Positions 35,583 through 47,576 of a DNA stretch of 64,000 nucleotides are shown here, one piece after another. The translations under genes and the position numbers were made by a program. Position 1 is the first letter of the stretch. Each line of letters starts with the position of its first letter. Below the pieces are notes generated by a model. It did no database searches, was not told where the DNA came from, and saw nothing but the letters and a program-made list of their open reading frames with translations. This stretch comes from an uncultured Parafilimonas sp. Lineage in GTDB: Bacteria; Bacteroidota; Bacteroidia; Chitinophagales; Chitinophagaceae. The DNA is taken from the NCBI GenBank assembly GCA_903882935.1, contig CAIRZB010000025.1:29080-93079 (forward strand), given 5' to 3'.

Positions 35583-36473
35583 TCACTCACCCAACACCCA
35601 ATCACTTTTCTTATTATAATAATGCCACAATAAAGCAGACAGCTTACGCGTAAGTACCCATGCTTCGTTGTTGGTTTCCCAGCTAATATCCTTGTTGTTT
35701 TTGGTAAATATGCTGAAAATATAAGGGTTTTCCTTACTGTTTACATACACTACCTCATCACGGCTGGCATCCACGGCACCGTTTTTGTCGGCCACAAAAA
35801 CGCCCGGCGGTATTTGGCTAAGGGCTTCCTCATCCCAATATTGGCGGCCCAGTAGCCGCAGCATTTTTTCGCTGGTCTGTTTGCTCAAAAGGTTTCCGTT
35901 GACAACACGTTCCATCCAAGTGGCCATTTCCCGTGGGGAAGTTTGTCCCCAGCCATATTGGCTACGCGCAGCTTCCCTGCTCGGCGTACGGCTGTTTACG
36001 CGCGTTACTGCAAAACCTAGGCTATCCATTATTTGGTTTATGCGGGTTCCACCGCCGCTAAGGCCCTGTAGCCAAAGGCTGGCGCAATTGTCGCTGATGG
36101 TAAGCATCAGCATAATAACCTTGCTTAATTCAATAGTGCTGCCCGGTTTTGCGAGCGACATAATATCATCACCCTCGGCATAGTATAATGAATCTGTATA
36201 GGTAAGACGCTGGTGGTAGCTCAGTTGGCCCGATTGAATTTTATCCATAATGCCTGTTAGGATGGATAGCTTTACAATACTGGCCGTGGGGAAAACTGTA
36301 TCTGCATTTATGGCAACAAACTTATCATGTTTAAGGTCGTGTACATACACACCCACATTGCCGTTAAAACTTTTCAGCAGGGTTTCTACCTGCTGCTGTA
36401 GGTCGCGGTCGTTTTTTTGAGCGGAAGCGAAAATACAGGTGAGAAGTGCCAATGAAAACAAAAAATAACGCAT
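35583..36473 (-). CDS. Class A beta-lactamase-like serine hydrolase, exported
   Basis: 296 residues with a signal peptide (ending FASAQ). The fold belongs to the class A beta-lactamase group (Beta-lactamase2 type). SIVK (Ser65-Lys68) is the nucleophile motif and SDN (127-129) is intact. The KTG triad is replaced by KNG in DKNGAVDASRDE, and the omega loop (NSRTPSREAARSQYG) lacks a glutamate at the usual Glu166 spot. Drug hydrolysis is therefore doubtful; a peptidase or other serine hydrolase role is as likely. It is convergent with the broken toxin gene. Confidence 0.83.
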   Translation of the reverse strand: MRYFLFSLALLTCIFASAQKNDRDLQQQVETLLKSFNGNVGVYVHDLKHDKFVAINADTVFPTASIVKLSILTGIMDKIQSGQLSYHQRLTYTDSLYYAEGDDIMSLAKPGSTIELSKVIMLMLTISDNCASLWLQGLSGGGTRINQIMDSLGFAVTRVNSRTPSREAARSQYGWGQTSPREMATWMERVVNGNLLSKQTSEKMLRLLGRQYWDEEALSQIPPGVFVADKNGAVDASRDEVVYVNSKENPYIFSIFTKNNKDISWETNNEAWVLTRKLSALLWHYYNKKSDWVLGE

Positions 36474-36669
36474 AAAGAATAATTATTGCGTTGAAGATAT
36501 GGTTATTTTGCCATTATGCATCCCCGATGAAGCATATTGTTGGGCAGACGCTGACCCAGCCTGTCACCCAAAAAAAAGCAGGGTTATAAAGCTAAAATGT
36601 TAATTTCTTTGCTGCCTTTGGCAGAAAGGGTATTTTTACCACCTAAACAACTGACTTATCCTTTAAAAT

Positions 36670-39111
36670 ATGGCTACAATAATGCGTAAATATTTTTTGT
36701 TCATTTTGCTGGCAGCACAACACGTGGCATTTGCGCAGGCACCTTCCCAGCTTGTAGTAAAAAGCAATATTGACAATTATAGCAGTACCTATCCGCAAGA
36801 AAAAATATATATTCAGTTTGATAAACCTGCTTATTCTGCCGGGGAAACCGTTTGGTTTAAGGCCTACATAATGAAAGGCTTTGAAATTTCAAACCTCAGT
36901 AAAAATTTTTATATTGATTTTACTGATGTGGACGGCAATGTATTAATGCACGGGGTGTACCCGATGCAACAGGCTTCAGCGGCAGGTAATTTTGACATCA
37001 GCAGTTATTATACCGGTAAAAATATTCATGTGAGGGCCTATACTAAGTGGATGCTGAATTTTGACAGTGCCTTTTTGTATAACCGCGATATCCGCATCAT
37101 ACCTAAGTCAACGCCTAGTGGCAAAATTGCCCCCAAGCCGGTCTTAACGGCCACGATGCAGTTCTTCCCCGAAGGCGGCGATTATGTCGCTGGCCTAAAA
37201 ACAAAAGTAGCTTTTAAGGCAAATTACCATAACGGTATGCCCGCCAAGGTAAAAGGGCAGGTGGTTAACAGTAAAGGTGTGGTTGTAGACAGTATAAAGA
37301 GCCAGCACGATGGCATGGGCTTTTTTTACTTAGAACCCCAGCCCGGAGAAGTGTATACGGCAAAATGGGCCGACGACCAAAAAGTAGCCTACCAAACTAC
37401 CCTGCCTGCGGCAAAACCCTTTGGCGCAACCTTGCAAGTAAAGCCAGGGGCTGGCAAAATGGGGTTTGTTATACAACGGTCAGACAATGCGCCTGCGGAG
37501 CAAAAAGAGCTGCATATTGTAGCTACTATGCAGCAACAAACGGTGTACTTGGCCTCTGTAAAACTTGACGTAAGCAGCATAATTGGTGGTGCAATACCCA
37601 CGGCACAGTTGCCCAGCGGAATAATACAAGTTAGTTTGTTTGATGCTAACTGGCTACCCTTGGCAGAAAGGATTGCATTTATAAACAACCAGGAATTTCG
37701 TTTTGAACCCGAGGTCGGGTTTGCCGCCTTGGGCACATCAAAGCGTGGCCGAAATGTGCTGGTTATAAACGTGCCAGATTCAATTGAGTCCAACCTTTCT
37801 GTGTCGGTAACCGATGCTGGTCTTGGCATTGATAGTTCGGATGATATTATATCGCGTTTATTGGTTACTGGCGATTTAAAAGGGAGGGTATACCACCCCT
37901 CGTACTATTTTTCTGATAATAGCGACAGTGTGGCCCGGCATTTAGATTTGGTGATGCTTACCAACGGCTGGCGTAGGTTTAAATGGGATGAGGCTATTGC
38001 GGGCAAACCCCACGAGATAAAATATCCCAAAGATTCCTCATGGCTAAGTTTTGCGGGTAAGGTGTTCGGTGCTACCCCGCAAGAGATAAGGGAGACCGGC
38101 TCAATTCTTATTATGGCCAGCGGAAAAGGAAAAGACACTGCTAAACAGTTTTTTACCCTTCCGCTTAAAAATGACGGCACTTTTGTTAGGCCCGGTTATG
38201 CTTTTTTTGATACGTTGAAGGTGTTTTACCAATTCTCGTCAAAAGGTGGTGGCGGCATGAACAATTCCTCCGAGGTAACCTTCACAACAGGTGGCATACC
38301 CTCGCCGAGGCATATTACAGTTGATAAAAATAATTTAAGCTATTCGTTTTTTGACACGACCGGCGATTTTAGGAACAGCCTGCTGGCCCAAGAACGGTTA
38401 AGGCTGGAGGAGTTGTTAAAAACTACCACATTGAAGGAGGTTATTGTAACCTCAAAAACAAAGAGTAAAATAGAATTATTGGATGAAAAATATGCTTCAG
38501 GGCTTTTTAGCGGTGGGGATGCCGCCGCACAGTTTGACCTGGTGAGCGACCCCAGCGCGGTTGGCCAGCGGGATGTGCTGAGTTATTTAACCGGCAAAGT
38601 GGCAGGCTTAACCATTTCGGGGTCGGGCGGGCCGCAAGCCTCAGCGAGTTGGCGAGGCTCGACACCAGATATTTATGTGGACGAAGTAAAGTCTGACATA
38701 AACATGGTTAGCAGCTTAAGCATGAGCGATATTGCCTATATAAAAGTGCTTAGGCCACCTTTTTTTGGCAGTTCTGGTGGCGGGGCAGGCGGCGCGATAG
38801 CGGTGTACACCCGCAGAGGGGGGGATGTGCAAAATAAAACGGGCGGCAAAGGGCTGCCATATAAACTAGTACCGGGCTACACCGTACTTAAGGAGTTCTA
38901 TTCGCCTAACTATGGCACCTTTAACCAAGAAAATGATAAAGAGGATGTGAGGTCTACCATTTATTGGAACCCCAATATTTTAACCACAACGGAAAACCAT
39001 ATATTAAAATTCCAGTTTTACAACAACGACGTCACTGATTCGTTCAGGGTGGTTTTAGAAGGTATCAGCAAAGACGGAAAATTTACAAGGGTCGTAAAGC
39101 TGGTAGAGTAA
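36670..39111 (+). CDS. Exported MG2-domain / TonB-plug protein without barrel
   Basis: 813 residues. After a signal peptide (ending VAFAQ) comes PQEKIYIQFDKPAYSAGETVWFKAYIM (quoted part: DKPAYSAGETVWFKAYI), the macroglobulin MG2-like start, then several beta-sandwich domains. Residues about 640-720 are a TonB-receptor-style plug (DVLSYLTGKVAGL, TPDIYVDEVKSD, GGAIAVYTRRGG). No beta-barrel follows. Such proteins are common in Bacteroidota; the function is not known, with envelope attachment or receptor partnership as guesses. A second ATG at 36682 is also possible as the start. Confidence 0.82.
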   Translation: MATIMRKYFLFILLAAQHVAFAQAPSQLVVKSNIDNYSSTYPQEKIYIQFDKPAYSAGETVWFKAYIMKGFEISNLSKNFYIDFTDVDGNVLMHGVYPMQQASAAGNFDISSYYTGKNIHVRAYTKWMLNFDSAFLYNRDIRIIPKSTPSGKIAPKPVLTATMQFFPEGGDYVAGLKTKVAFKANYHNGMPAKVKGQVVNSKGVVVDSIKSQHDGMGFFYLEPQPGEVYTAKWADDQKVAYQTTLPAAKPFGATLQVKPGAGKMGFVIQRSDNAPAEQKELHIVATMQQQTVYLASVKLDVSSIIGGAIPTAQLPSGIIQVSLFDANWLPLAERIAFINNQEFRFEPEVGFAALGTSKRGRNVLVINVPDSIESNLSVSVTDAGLGIDSSDDIISRLLVTGDLKGRVYHPSYYFSDNSDSVARHLDLVMLTNGWRRFKWDEAIAGKPHEIKYPKDSSWLSFAGKVFGATPQEIRETGSILIMASGKGKDTAKQFFTLPLKNDGTFVRPGYAFFDTLKVFYQFSSKGGGGMNNSSEVTFTTGGIPSPRHITVDKNNLSYSFFDTTGDFRNSLLAQERLRLEELLKTTTLKEVIVTSKTKSKIELLDEKYASGLFSGGDAAAQFDLVSDPSAVGQRDVLSYLTGKVAGLTISGSGGPQASASWRGSTPDIYVDEVKSDINMVSSLSMSDIAYIKVLRPPFFGSSGGGAGGAIAVYTRRGGDVQNKTGGKGLPYKLVPGYTVLKEFYSPNYGTFNQENDKEDVRSTIYWNPNILTTTENHILKFQFYNNDVTDSFRVVLEGISKDGKFTRVVKLVE

Positions 39112-39330
39112 GCGTGTGCTAGAACAGATGTTTTCTGTAACGGCGTCCTTTTTGTTTGTAATTTGGTTCCGACAATTAGTTTTTTGTGTCTGATAATTTA
39201 GCAGCCGCACCCGGCAGGTTGTATTGCACCTTGTTTTTCAATGCATTCACCTAACAATTTGGTGGGTAAAATGTTGAAAATAAAATACGGCCTATCTTTA
39301 CCCCCAAAGACATAAAATAAACAAAACAGG

Positions 39331-40401
39331 ATGTTTTCTTTTTACAAAACGCTTCGTTTTAGTGCCGTGCTAATATTTTTTCTTTTTTCGTATTCCTGCG
39401 GAAAAAAGAAAGATGCGCTAAACGCCCCCTTGGCAACACCCCCGGCTATAGTTGATGTTATTGTTGCGCAGCCACAAGCAATAGCCGATACCATTGAAGC
39501 CAATGGCACGGTTGTGGCAAATGAATATGCCGAACTGCGCCCCGAAGTGAGTGGGCGCCTTACGTACATTGAAGTACCCGAGGGCAAATTTGTTACCAAG
39601 GGTACAGTTATTGCACGCGTTAACGATGCCGATTTGGAAGCCCAGGTCAATAAAAGCAAAGTACAGTTGGACCTTGCCCTAAAAACTGTTGACCGGTATG
39701 CCAAGCTATTGGCTGTTAACGGTATAAACCAAAGTGATTACGATGCTGCGCTGAATACAGTAGAAGGTTACAAAGCAGACATAAATTATACCCAAGCTTT
39801 GATTGACAAAACCATTGTGCGGGCCCCTTTTGACGGTATTGCCGGTTTAAGGCTGGTTAGTTTTGGCGCGTATGTTACCCCAAACGATGTTATTGCTTCA
39901 GTACAGAGTGCTGATAAGTTGAAAGTTGATTTTACTGTGCCGCAGGAATTCGCGGGCGTAATAAAAAAAGGTAATACCGTTAGCGTGCAAGCCGGTGATG
40001 GCGCAACCGGTACCTATGCCAAAGCTGAAATTATTGCGGTGGAACCCCAGGTAAACCAAAGCACCAGAAATATAAAAGTAAGGGCTATTCTAAATAACGG
40101 TAGCCTTAACCCTGGCACTTTTGTTAAGGTATATATTAGTGAAAGCAGGCAGGCTTCAGCCATTATGGTACCCTCTAATGCAATTATTCCTGAAGATATT
40201 AACAACCAGCTTGTGTTGGTTAAAAATGGCAAAGCCAGCCTTGTTAATGTACAAACAGGTGTTAGGCTGTCTAGCAACGTTGAAATTACCAGAGGGCTTA
40301 CTGTTGGCGACACTGTTGTGGTTACGGGCGTATTGTTTGCCAAGCCTAAAGCAACTTTAAAAATACGTAAGGTTCTGTCAATTAATAAATTGGGTAAATA
40401 G
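39331..40401 (+). CDS. RND efflux periplasmic adaptor (membrane fusion) lipoprotein
   Basis: 356 residues. A lipoprotein signal ends at SYSCGKK (Cys23). The adaptor architecture follows: barrel-sandwich hybrid (LRPEVSGRLTYIEVPEGKFV and IVRAPFDGIAGLRL), a short helical hairpin, a beta-barrel domain and a membrane-proximal domain (quoted parts: RPEVSGRLTYIEV, RAPFDGIAGLRL). It links the pump encoded next to the TolC-type channel encoded third. The three genes are on one strand with gaps of 71 and 33 bases, so form an operon. No regulator is adjacent. Confidence 0.92.
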   Translation: MFSFYKTLRFSAVLIFFLFSYSCGKKKDALNAPLATPPAIVDVIVAQPQAIADTIEANGTVVANEYAELRPEVSGRLTYIEVPEGKFVTKGTVIARVNDADLEAQVNKSKVQLDLALKTVDRYAKLLAVNGINQSDYDAALNTVEGYKADINYTQALIDKTIVRAPFDGIAGLRLVSFGAYVTPNDVIASVQSADKLKVDFTVPQEFAGVIKKGNTVSVQAGDGATGTYAKAEIIAVEPQVNQSTRNIKVRAILNNGSLNPGTFVKVYISESRQASAIMVPSNAIIPEDINNQLVLVKNGKASLVNVQTGVRLSSNVEITRGLTVGDTVVVTGVLFAKPKATLKIRKVLSINKLGK

Positions 40402-40472
40402 CCCGGTATGGCAGCCTTTGCATCTGTAGTTCCCAAACACCCAGTGTAACAATAAAATAGACGGATTAACGC

Positions 40473-43400
40473 ATGAATATTTCAGAATTATCATTAAAGC
40501 GGCCGGTTTTAGCCACGGTAATGAATTTGATGATCATTTTATTTGGCGTGGTGGGCTACAGCTTTTTAGCCGTAAGGGATTACCCTGCCATCGACCCTCC
40601 GGTTATATCCGTCGCTACCTCGTATACAGGTGCCAACCCCGATATTATTGAAAGCCAGGTAACTGAGCCGCTGGAAAAGCAGATAAATGGCATTCCTGGT
40701 ATCCGTACTATTTCATCCTCCAGCACATTGGGTAACAGCACGGTTACTGTTGAATTTAACCTGGGGGTTGACTTGGAGGCCGCAGCTAGCGATGTGCGTG
40801 ATAAAGTTGCCCAAGCCACACGCAGCCTTCCACTGGATATCGATGCCCCGCCAGTGGTAGCAAAGTCGGATGCCAACAGCGATTTTATTTTAATACTTGC
40901 GGTGCAAAGCCATACAAAAGGATTGATGGAATTGAGCGATTATGCTGAAAATATATTGCAACAGCAGCTACAAACCATCAACCAAGTAAGCTCGGTAAAT
41001 ATTTTCGGGCAAAAAAGGTACTCCATGCGCATTTGGTTGAACACTGCCAAAATGAACGCTTATAACGTGGCCTTTACTGATATTTCAAGTGCGGTTAATA
41101 AGGAAAACATTGAGTTGCCGCCCGGCAAAATATACGGTAACAACACCGAGCTTACCATACGCACATTGGGGAGGCTTACCTCAGAAAAACAGTTCCGTGA
41201 CCTGATAATTAAAGAAGACACAGCAGGTATTGTGCGCCTAGGCGATGTGGCACGGATTGAGCTTGGGCCCGAGGCACCAGAACAAAGCTGGAAGTACAAT
41301 GGCGTAAATGCCGTTGGCTTGGCAATTATTCCACAGCCCGGTGCAAACAACATTCAAATTGCCGATGAGTTTTATAAAAGGTTGGGTGATATAAAAAAAG
41401 GCAACAAGGGCGATGTTGAGTATAGTGTGCTAATTGACAATACGCTTAACATCCGGCACTCCCTTGCCGAGGTAAAAGAAACGCTGTTTGTATCATTCGG
41501 GTTGGTGGTACTGGTAATCTTTTTCTTTTTCCGCAATTGGCTGGTGGCCCTAAGGCCGTTGATTGATATACCAATATCGCTGGTGGCAACATTCTTTATC
41601 ATGTACATTGCAGGGTTCTCTATCAACATCCTTACCCTGTTAGGTATTGTGCTGGCCACTGGCTTGGTGGTGGATGACGGTATTGTGGTAACTGAAAATA
41701 TCTTCCGTAAATTGGAGGAAGGGCTGCCCATACACAAGGCTGCATTGGAAGGCAGTAAGGAAATATTTTTTGCAGTAGTATCTACTTCGTTAACGCTGGC
41801 AGTGGTGTTTTTGCCGGTAATATTTTTAGAAGGTTTTGTTGGCAGGCTGTTTAGGGAGTTTGGCGTAGTGCTTGCCGCCGCAGTATTAATTTCAGCCTTC
41901 GTGTCTCTTACGATAACCCCAGTGTTGAACGTGTATCTGAACCGTAAAAATGCACAACACGGTTGGTTTTACCGCAAAACAGAACCATTTTTTACCGGCA
42001 TGGAAACTGGCTATAAAAGCCTGCTGCAGGGGTTTATGCGGGTGCGTTGGGTTGCTTGGGTAATTGTAGGTGTTTGCGTGGTGATTATATTGGTGGTAAT
42101 ACGCAACCTGCAAAGCGAGATTGCACCGCTGGAAGATAAGAGCAGTATACGGTTTGCGGCCACGGCCGCCGAGGGTACCAGTTTTGCCGCTATGCAAAAA
42201 ATTACAGACGATATTGCTGCGTTTTTATACGACTCGGTGCCCGAGCGGGCTTTTGTTTTTGCGCGTACCCCGGCAGGCACAACCGTAAATACTGCCCAAC
42301 CCCGCATTGGTTTGATAGACCCTAAAATCAGGGCCCGAAGCCAAAACGACATTGCACAGGCGCTGCAAAAGAAAATGGGCAGGTTTAACGATGCAAGGGT
42401 TTTTGCTGTGCAGGAACAAACCATTTCGGTGGGCGGGGGTTCGCGTGGGGCCTTGCCCGTGCAGTTTGTGTTGCAAAACCAGGACCTTGCGAAATTAAAG
42501 GCGATGATACCCCGCTTTTTGGACGAGGTTAGAAAGGATAAAACCTTTGCCAATTCCGACGTAAACCTAAAATTCACCAAGCCAGAATTGCAGGTAACAG
42601 TGGATAGAATGAAGATAAAAGACCTCGGGTTATCCACCCAAGACGTAATTTCGGCCATGCAGTCGGCTTTTAGCGGCGGCAGGCTTGCCTACTTTATCAT
42701 GAATGGTTATCAGTACCAAGTAATTGCCCAAGTTGACCGGAATGAGCGTAATGCTCCAGATGATATTCAAAAACTGTACGTGCGTAACAGCCGGGGCGAA
42801 AATATACCCCTTAGCGCGGTGGTACACTTACAGCCCAGCACCAGTGCGTCAACGTTGTTCCATTTTAACCGGTACAAAGCGGCAACGATATCAGCTTCGC
42901 TGGCAGAGGGCAAAACTATTGGCGATGGCATTGCTGCCATGCGTGCCATAAGTAACCACTTGTTAGACGAGAGTTTTAAAACCGACCTAAGCGGCCCCTC
43001 CAGGGACTATTCGGAAAGCTCCAGCAATATCCTGTTTGCCATTGGTTTAGCATTACTATTAATTTATTTGGTACTTGCGGCACAGTTTGAAAGCTTTTTG
43101 GACCCATTGACCATATTTTTTACCGTTCCCCTTGCATTCGCTGGGGCGTTGTTGAGCCTGTATTTATTCAACCAAACCTTGAATATTTTTTCAGAAATCG
43201 GCATGATTATGCTGATTGGCTTGGTAACCAAAAACGGTATATTAATAGTGGAATTTGCCAACCAAAAACGAGAGCATGGCTTGGGCAAAAAGGAAGCAGT
43301 AATAGAAGCGGCTACGCAGCGTTTGCGCCCCATATTAATGACCAGTCTTGCCACCTCCCTTGGGGCATTGCCCATTGCTTTAAGCTTGGGTGCGGCATCC

Positions 43401-43538
43401 ACAAGCCGCATACCGTTGGGCGTAGTGGTGGTAGGTGGTATAATGTTCTCGCTTATACTCACATTGTTTGTAATACCGGCGGTATATTCATACATTTCTG
43501 GCAAGCATAAGGCTAAGCAAATGGAAATAACCGAGTAA
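40473..43538 (+). CDS. RND efflux pump permease (HAE1 type)
   Basis: 1021 residues, full length. Twelve helices and two large periplasmic loops follow the AcrB plan: RPVLATVMNLMIILFGVVG starts TM1, and GLVVDDGIVVTENIFR in TM4 carries the paired aspartates of the proton relay. The ending QRLRPILMTSLATSLGALP is a standard block. It exports hydrophobic or amphipathic drugs with proton counterflow. The substrate cannot be told. It lies between adaptor and TolC-type genes, as in Mex/Acr operons. Confidence 0.95.
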   Translation: MNISELSLKRPVLATVMNLMIILFGVVGYSFLAVRDYPAIDPPVISVATSYTGANPDIIESQVTEPLEKQINGIPGIRTISSSSTLGNSTVTVEFNLGVDLEAAASDVRDKVAQATRSLPLDIDAPPVVAKSDANSDFILILAVQSHTKGLMELSDYAENILQQQLQTINQVSSVNIFGQKRYSMRIWLNTAKMNAYNVAFTDISSAVNKENIELPPGKIYGNNTELTIRTLGRLTSEKQFRDLIIKEDTAGIVRLGDVARIELGPEAPEQSWKYNGVNAVGLAIIPQPGANNIQIADEFYKRLGDIKKGNKGDVEYSVLIDNTLNIRHSLAEVKETLFVSFGLVVLVIFFFFRNWLVALRPLIDIPISLVATFFIMYIAGFSINILTLLGIVLATGLVVDDGIVVTENIFRKLEEGLPIHKAALEGSKEIFFAVVSTSLTLAVVFLPVIFLEGFVGRLFREFGVVLAAAVLISAFVSLTITPVLNVYLNRKNAQHGWFYRKTEPFFTGMETGYKSLLQGFMRVRWVAWVIVGVCVVIILVVIRNLQSEIAPLEDKSSIRFAATAAEGTSFAAMQKITDDIAAFLYDSVPERAFVFARTPAGTTVNTAQPRIGLIDPKIRARSQNDIAQALQKKMGRFNDARVFAVQEQTISVGGGSRGALPVQFVLQNQDLAKLKAMIPRFLDEVRKDKTFANSDVNLKFTKPELQVTVDRMKIKDLGLSTQDVISAMQSAFSGGRLAYFIMNGYQYQVIAQVDRNERNAPDDIQKLYVRNSRGENIPLSAVVHLQPSTSASTLFHFNRYKAATISASLAEGKTIGDGIAAMRAISNHLLDESFKTDLSGPSRDYSESSSNILFAIGLALLLIYLVLAAQFESFLDPLTIFFTVPLAFAGALLSLYLFNQTLNIFSEIGMIMLIGLVTKNGILIVEFANQKREHGLGKKEAVIEAATQRLRPILMTSLATSLGALPIALSLGAASTSRIPLGVVVVGGIMFSLILTLFVIPAVYSYISGKHKAKQMEITE

Positions 43539-43571
43539 CAACAAGTCCACGTTTATACTTAATTAGGTGAA

Positions 43572-44888
43572 ATGATAAAAAATAGCATAATACTACTCTC
43601 TATATCGGTGGCCTGCTGTTTGTTTTTTTCAACAGCAAGTGCACAGCAACCGCTGTCGCTTCAACAGGCGGTTGACATTGCCATAAAAAATAGCCTTGGG
43701 GTGCAAGTGGGCAAAAACAACACACGCATAACGGGCATCAATAATAATTATGGCGTGGCCGGTGGGCTGCCATCAATAACAGCCTCGGTAACTGACCAGC
43801 AGCAGTCCATAAGCCTCAAGCAGGAATATTCCAACCCCGCCAACAATAAGGAAAGCAACAGTGTTGGCAGCAACGGCCTTACGGCAGGCGTATCGGCCAA
43901 TATATTGATAACCAATGGGGAAAGGGTTGTTACAGCAAAAAAGCGGCTTGCAACTATTGAACACCAGTCGTACAAACAGCTTAACAGCCGGATGCAAACA
44001 GTGGTGGTAAATGTTTTACTTAAGTATTACGATATTGTACGCCAGCAAAGCTATGCTAAGGTGTTGCAAACATCCATCGAGGTATCCAAGCAAAAGCTTG
44101 ATATTGTAATAAAGCAACAGGATGTTGGCTTGGCCAACAATGCAGACCTTTTTCAGGCGCAGGTTGATTTAACAACACAAACGCAACTATTGCAGGCACA
44201 GCAATTGGTGGTTGACCAAGGCAAAACAGACTTATTATACCTGCTAACGCTAAACCCAGATTCTGCAATAACGGTGCAAGACACCATTGTTGTGGAGAAG
44301 GGTTTGCAATTAGACACCGTGTTAAACAATATTGCCACCCACCCAGATATAGCTGTATTGCAGGATCAAATAGCCATCAACCAGTTTTTAGTAAAGGAGG
44401 TAACGGCACAACGGTACCCCTCAGTAAACCTAAGCACAGGCTATAACTTGTCACGCAGCCAAAGTGCCGCAGGGTTTACCCTGTTAAACCAGCAGCGCGG
44501 GCCATATGCAGGTATTGCTGTAAGCGTACCCATTTATAACGGTGGTGTATACAAACGCCAGCAACAGGTGGCCGGCATAAATGTAGCCAACGCCAACCTG
44601 CAGAAAGATACCCTTGTAAACGCGTACACCGCCAATGCCATTAAAAGCTGGCAGGCATACCAAAGTAACCTGCAACAGCTTGAAACAGCACAACAAAACT
44701 ACGCCCTTAGCCTAAAGCTGTTGCAGTTGGTATTGCAAAAATTCCAGCTGCGCCAAGCCACCATTGTTGATGTAAAAAATGCCCAGCAAAGTTTTGAAAA
44801 TGCGGCAAACCTTATGGTTAACATTAGTTATGCAGGCAAAGCGGCGGAAATACAATTAAAGCGGTACGCCAATATGATACCGTTTTAA
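43572..44888 (+). CDS. TolC family outer-membrane channel
   Basis: 438 residues, with a signal peptide (ending STASAQ). Two internally similar halves of coiled coil (for instance QQPLSLQQAVDIAIKNS and the ends AQQSFENAANLMVN) form the trimeric channel-tunnel through periplasm and outer membrane. It completes the tripartite pump with the two upstream genes, starting 33 bases after the permease. No lipobox is visible, so it is a TolC-like rather than OprM-like lipoprotein form. Confidence 0.92.
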   Translation: MIKNSIILLSISVACCLFFSTASAQQPLSLQQAVDIAIKNSLGVQVGKNNTRITGINNNYGVAGGLPSITASVTDQQQSISLKQEYSNPANNKESNSVGSNGLTAGVSANILITNGERVVTAKKRLATIEHQSYKQLNSRMQTVVVNVLLKYYDIVRQQSYAKVLQTSIEVSKQKLDIVIKQQDVGLANNADLFQAQVDLTTQTQLLQAQQLVVDQGKTDLLYLLTLNPDSAITVQDTIVVEKGLQLDTVLNNIATHPDIAVLQDQIAINQFLVKEVTAQRYPSVNLSTGYNLSRSQSAAGFTLLNQQRGPYAGIAVSVPIYNGGVYKRQQQVAGINVANANLQKDTLVNAYTANAIKSWQAYQSNLQQLETAQQNYALSLKLLQLVLQKFQLRQATIVDVKNAQQSFENAANLMVNISYAGKAAEIQLKRYANMIPF

Positions 44889-45075
44889 CCCTAAAAATAG
44901 AGGGGTTTAATAAAACCTTGTGGCACTAAGTTGCTAAAGTAAAATACAACAATGGGCCTTAAATACCTCCTTTTTTCATACCCCTGATGGGGCACGTACC
45001 TTGTGATGGGCTGGCAGAAAGTTGTAAAGACCATATTTAACGCTTTTTAGTGTAAAATATACCGTAACGGCTTGG

Positions 45076-47143
<2,068 letters not shown>

Positions 47144-47152
47144 AGGATTGTG

Positions 47153-47194
47153 TTTTGGCTAAAAATGCATGAAACCTGCTATTTTTAGCCAAAA
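47153..47194 (+). terminator. Hairpin after gyrB made from the 14-base motif
   Basis: TTTTGGCTAAAAAT (47153-47166) pairs perfectly with ATTTTTAGCCAAAA (47181-47194) around a 14-base loop in which GCA/TGC can pair further. It starts 9 bases after gyrB and has no U-tract, so termination is probable but not typical. Confidence 0.55.
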
Positions 47195-47305
47195 TACCTA
47201 CGGTTGCACTTAAAAGGCATGCTTTTTGCCCCACTTTATACATAATGTGGGTTATTATTTGTAACCTTGCGCTTAATAATTAATAAAACATAAAAACAGA
47301 TAACC

Positions 47306-47512
47306 ATGGACACCTCAAAAATGATCAAGGCATATTGTTTAAAGACAAAGGAAAAAGATGTACCCATGCAGAATGCCGTTATATCTAAAACTCCCCGCGG
47401 AGGCTATATAGCAAAAGGCGATGATGGAAAAGGCAATAAAATGAGCGCAATTCTTGGCGAAGCGAAAGCTTTGCAAGCAATTACGGACGGCGTTGCCAAA
47501 AAAGATTTCTAA
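47306..47512 (+). CDS. Small basic protein, DUF5679-like with lost cysteines
   Basis: 68 residues. The N-terminal segment KAYCLKTKEKDVPM resembles the start of DUF5679 zinc-ribbon proteins (AYCVKCKxK), but only one cysteine is left, so it should not bind zinc in the same way. The remainder, KTPRGGYIAKGDDGKGNKMSAI, is basic and glycine-rich. It follows gyrB and has a clean start after an AT-rich leader and a strong terminator. Function is unknown; the similarity is by eye and weak. Confidence 0.75.
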   Translation: MDTSKMIKAYCLKTKEKDVPMQNAVISKTPRGGYIAKGDDGKGNKMSAILGEAKALQAITDGVAKKDF

Positions 47513-47535
47513 GAAAATCTGCATAAAAGCATTAA

Positions 47536-47568
47536 AAAAAATCCCGCTGCATAAGCGGGATTTTTTTT
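47536..47568 (+). terminator. Intrinsic terminator of the 68-aa gene
   Basis: ATCCCGCT and AGCGGGAT pair around a five-base loop, with a run of A before and eight T after. The A run also allows use from the leftward transglutaminase gene. Confidence 0.9.
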
Positions 47569-47576
47569 AATGCCTA

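Noticed and set aside
35583..36473. Calling this an antibiotic-resistance gene
   Set aside because: The KTG motif and the Glu166 position are changed, so drug hydrolysis is not supported.
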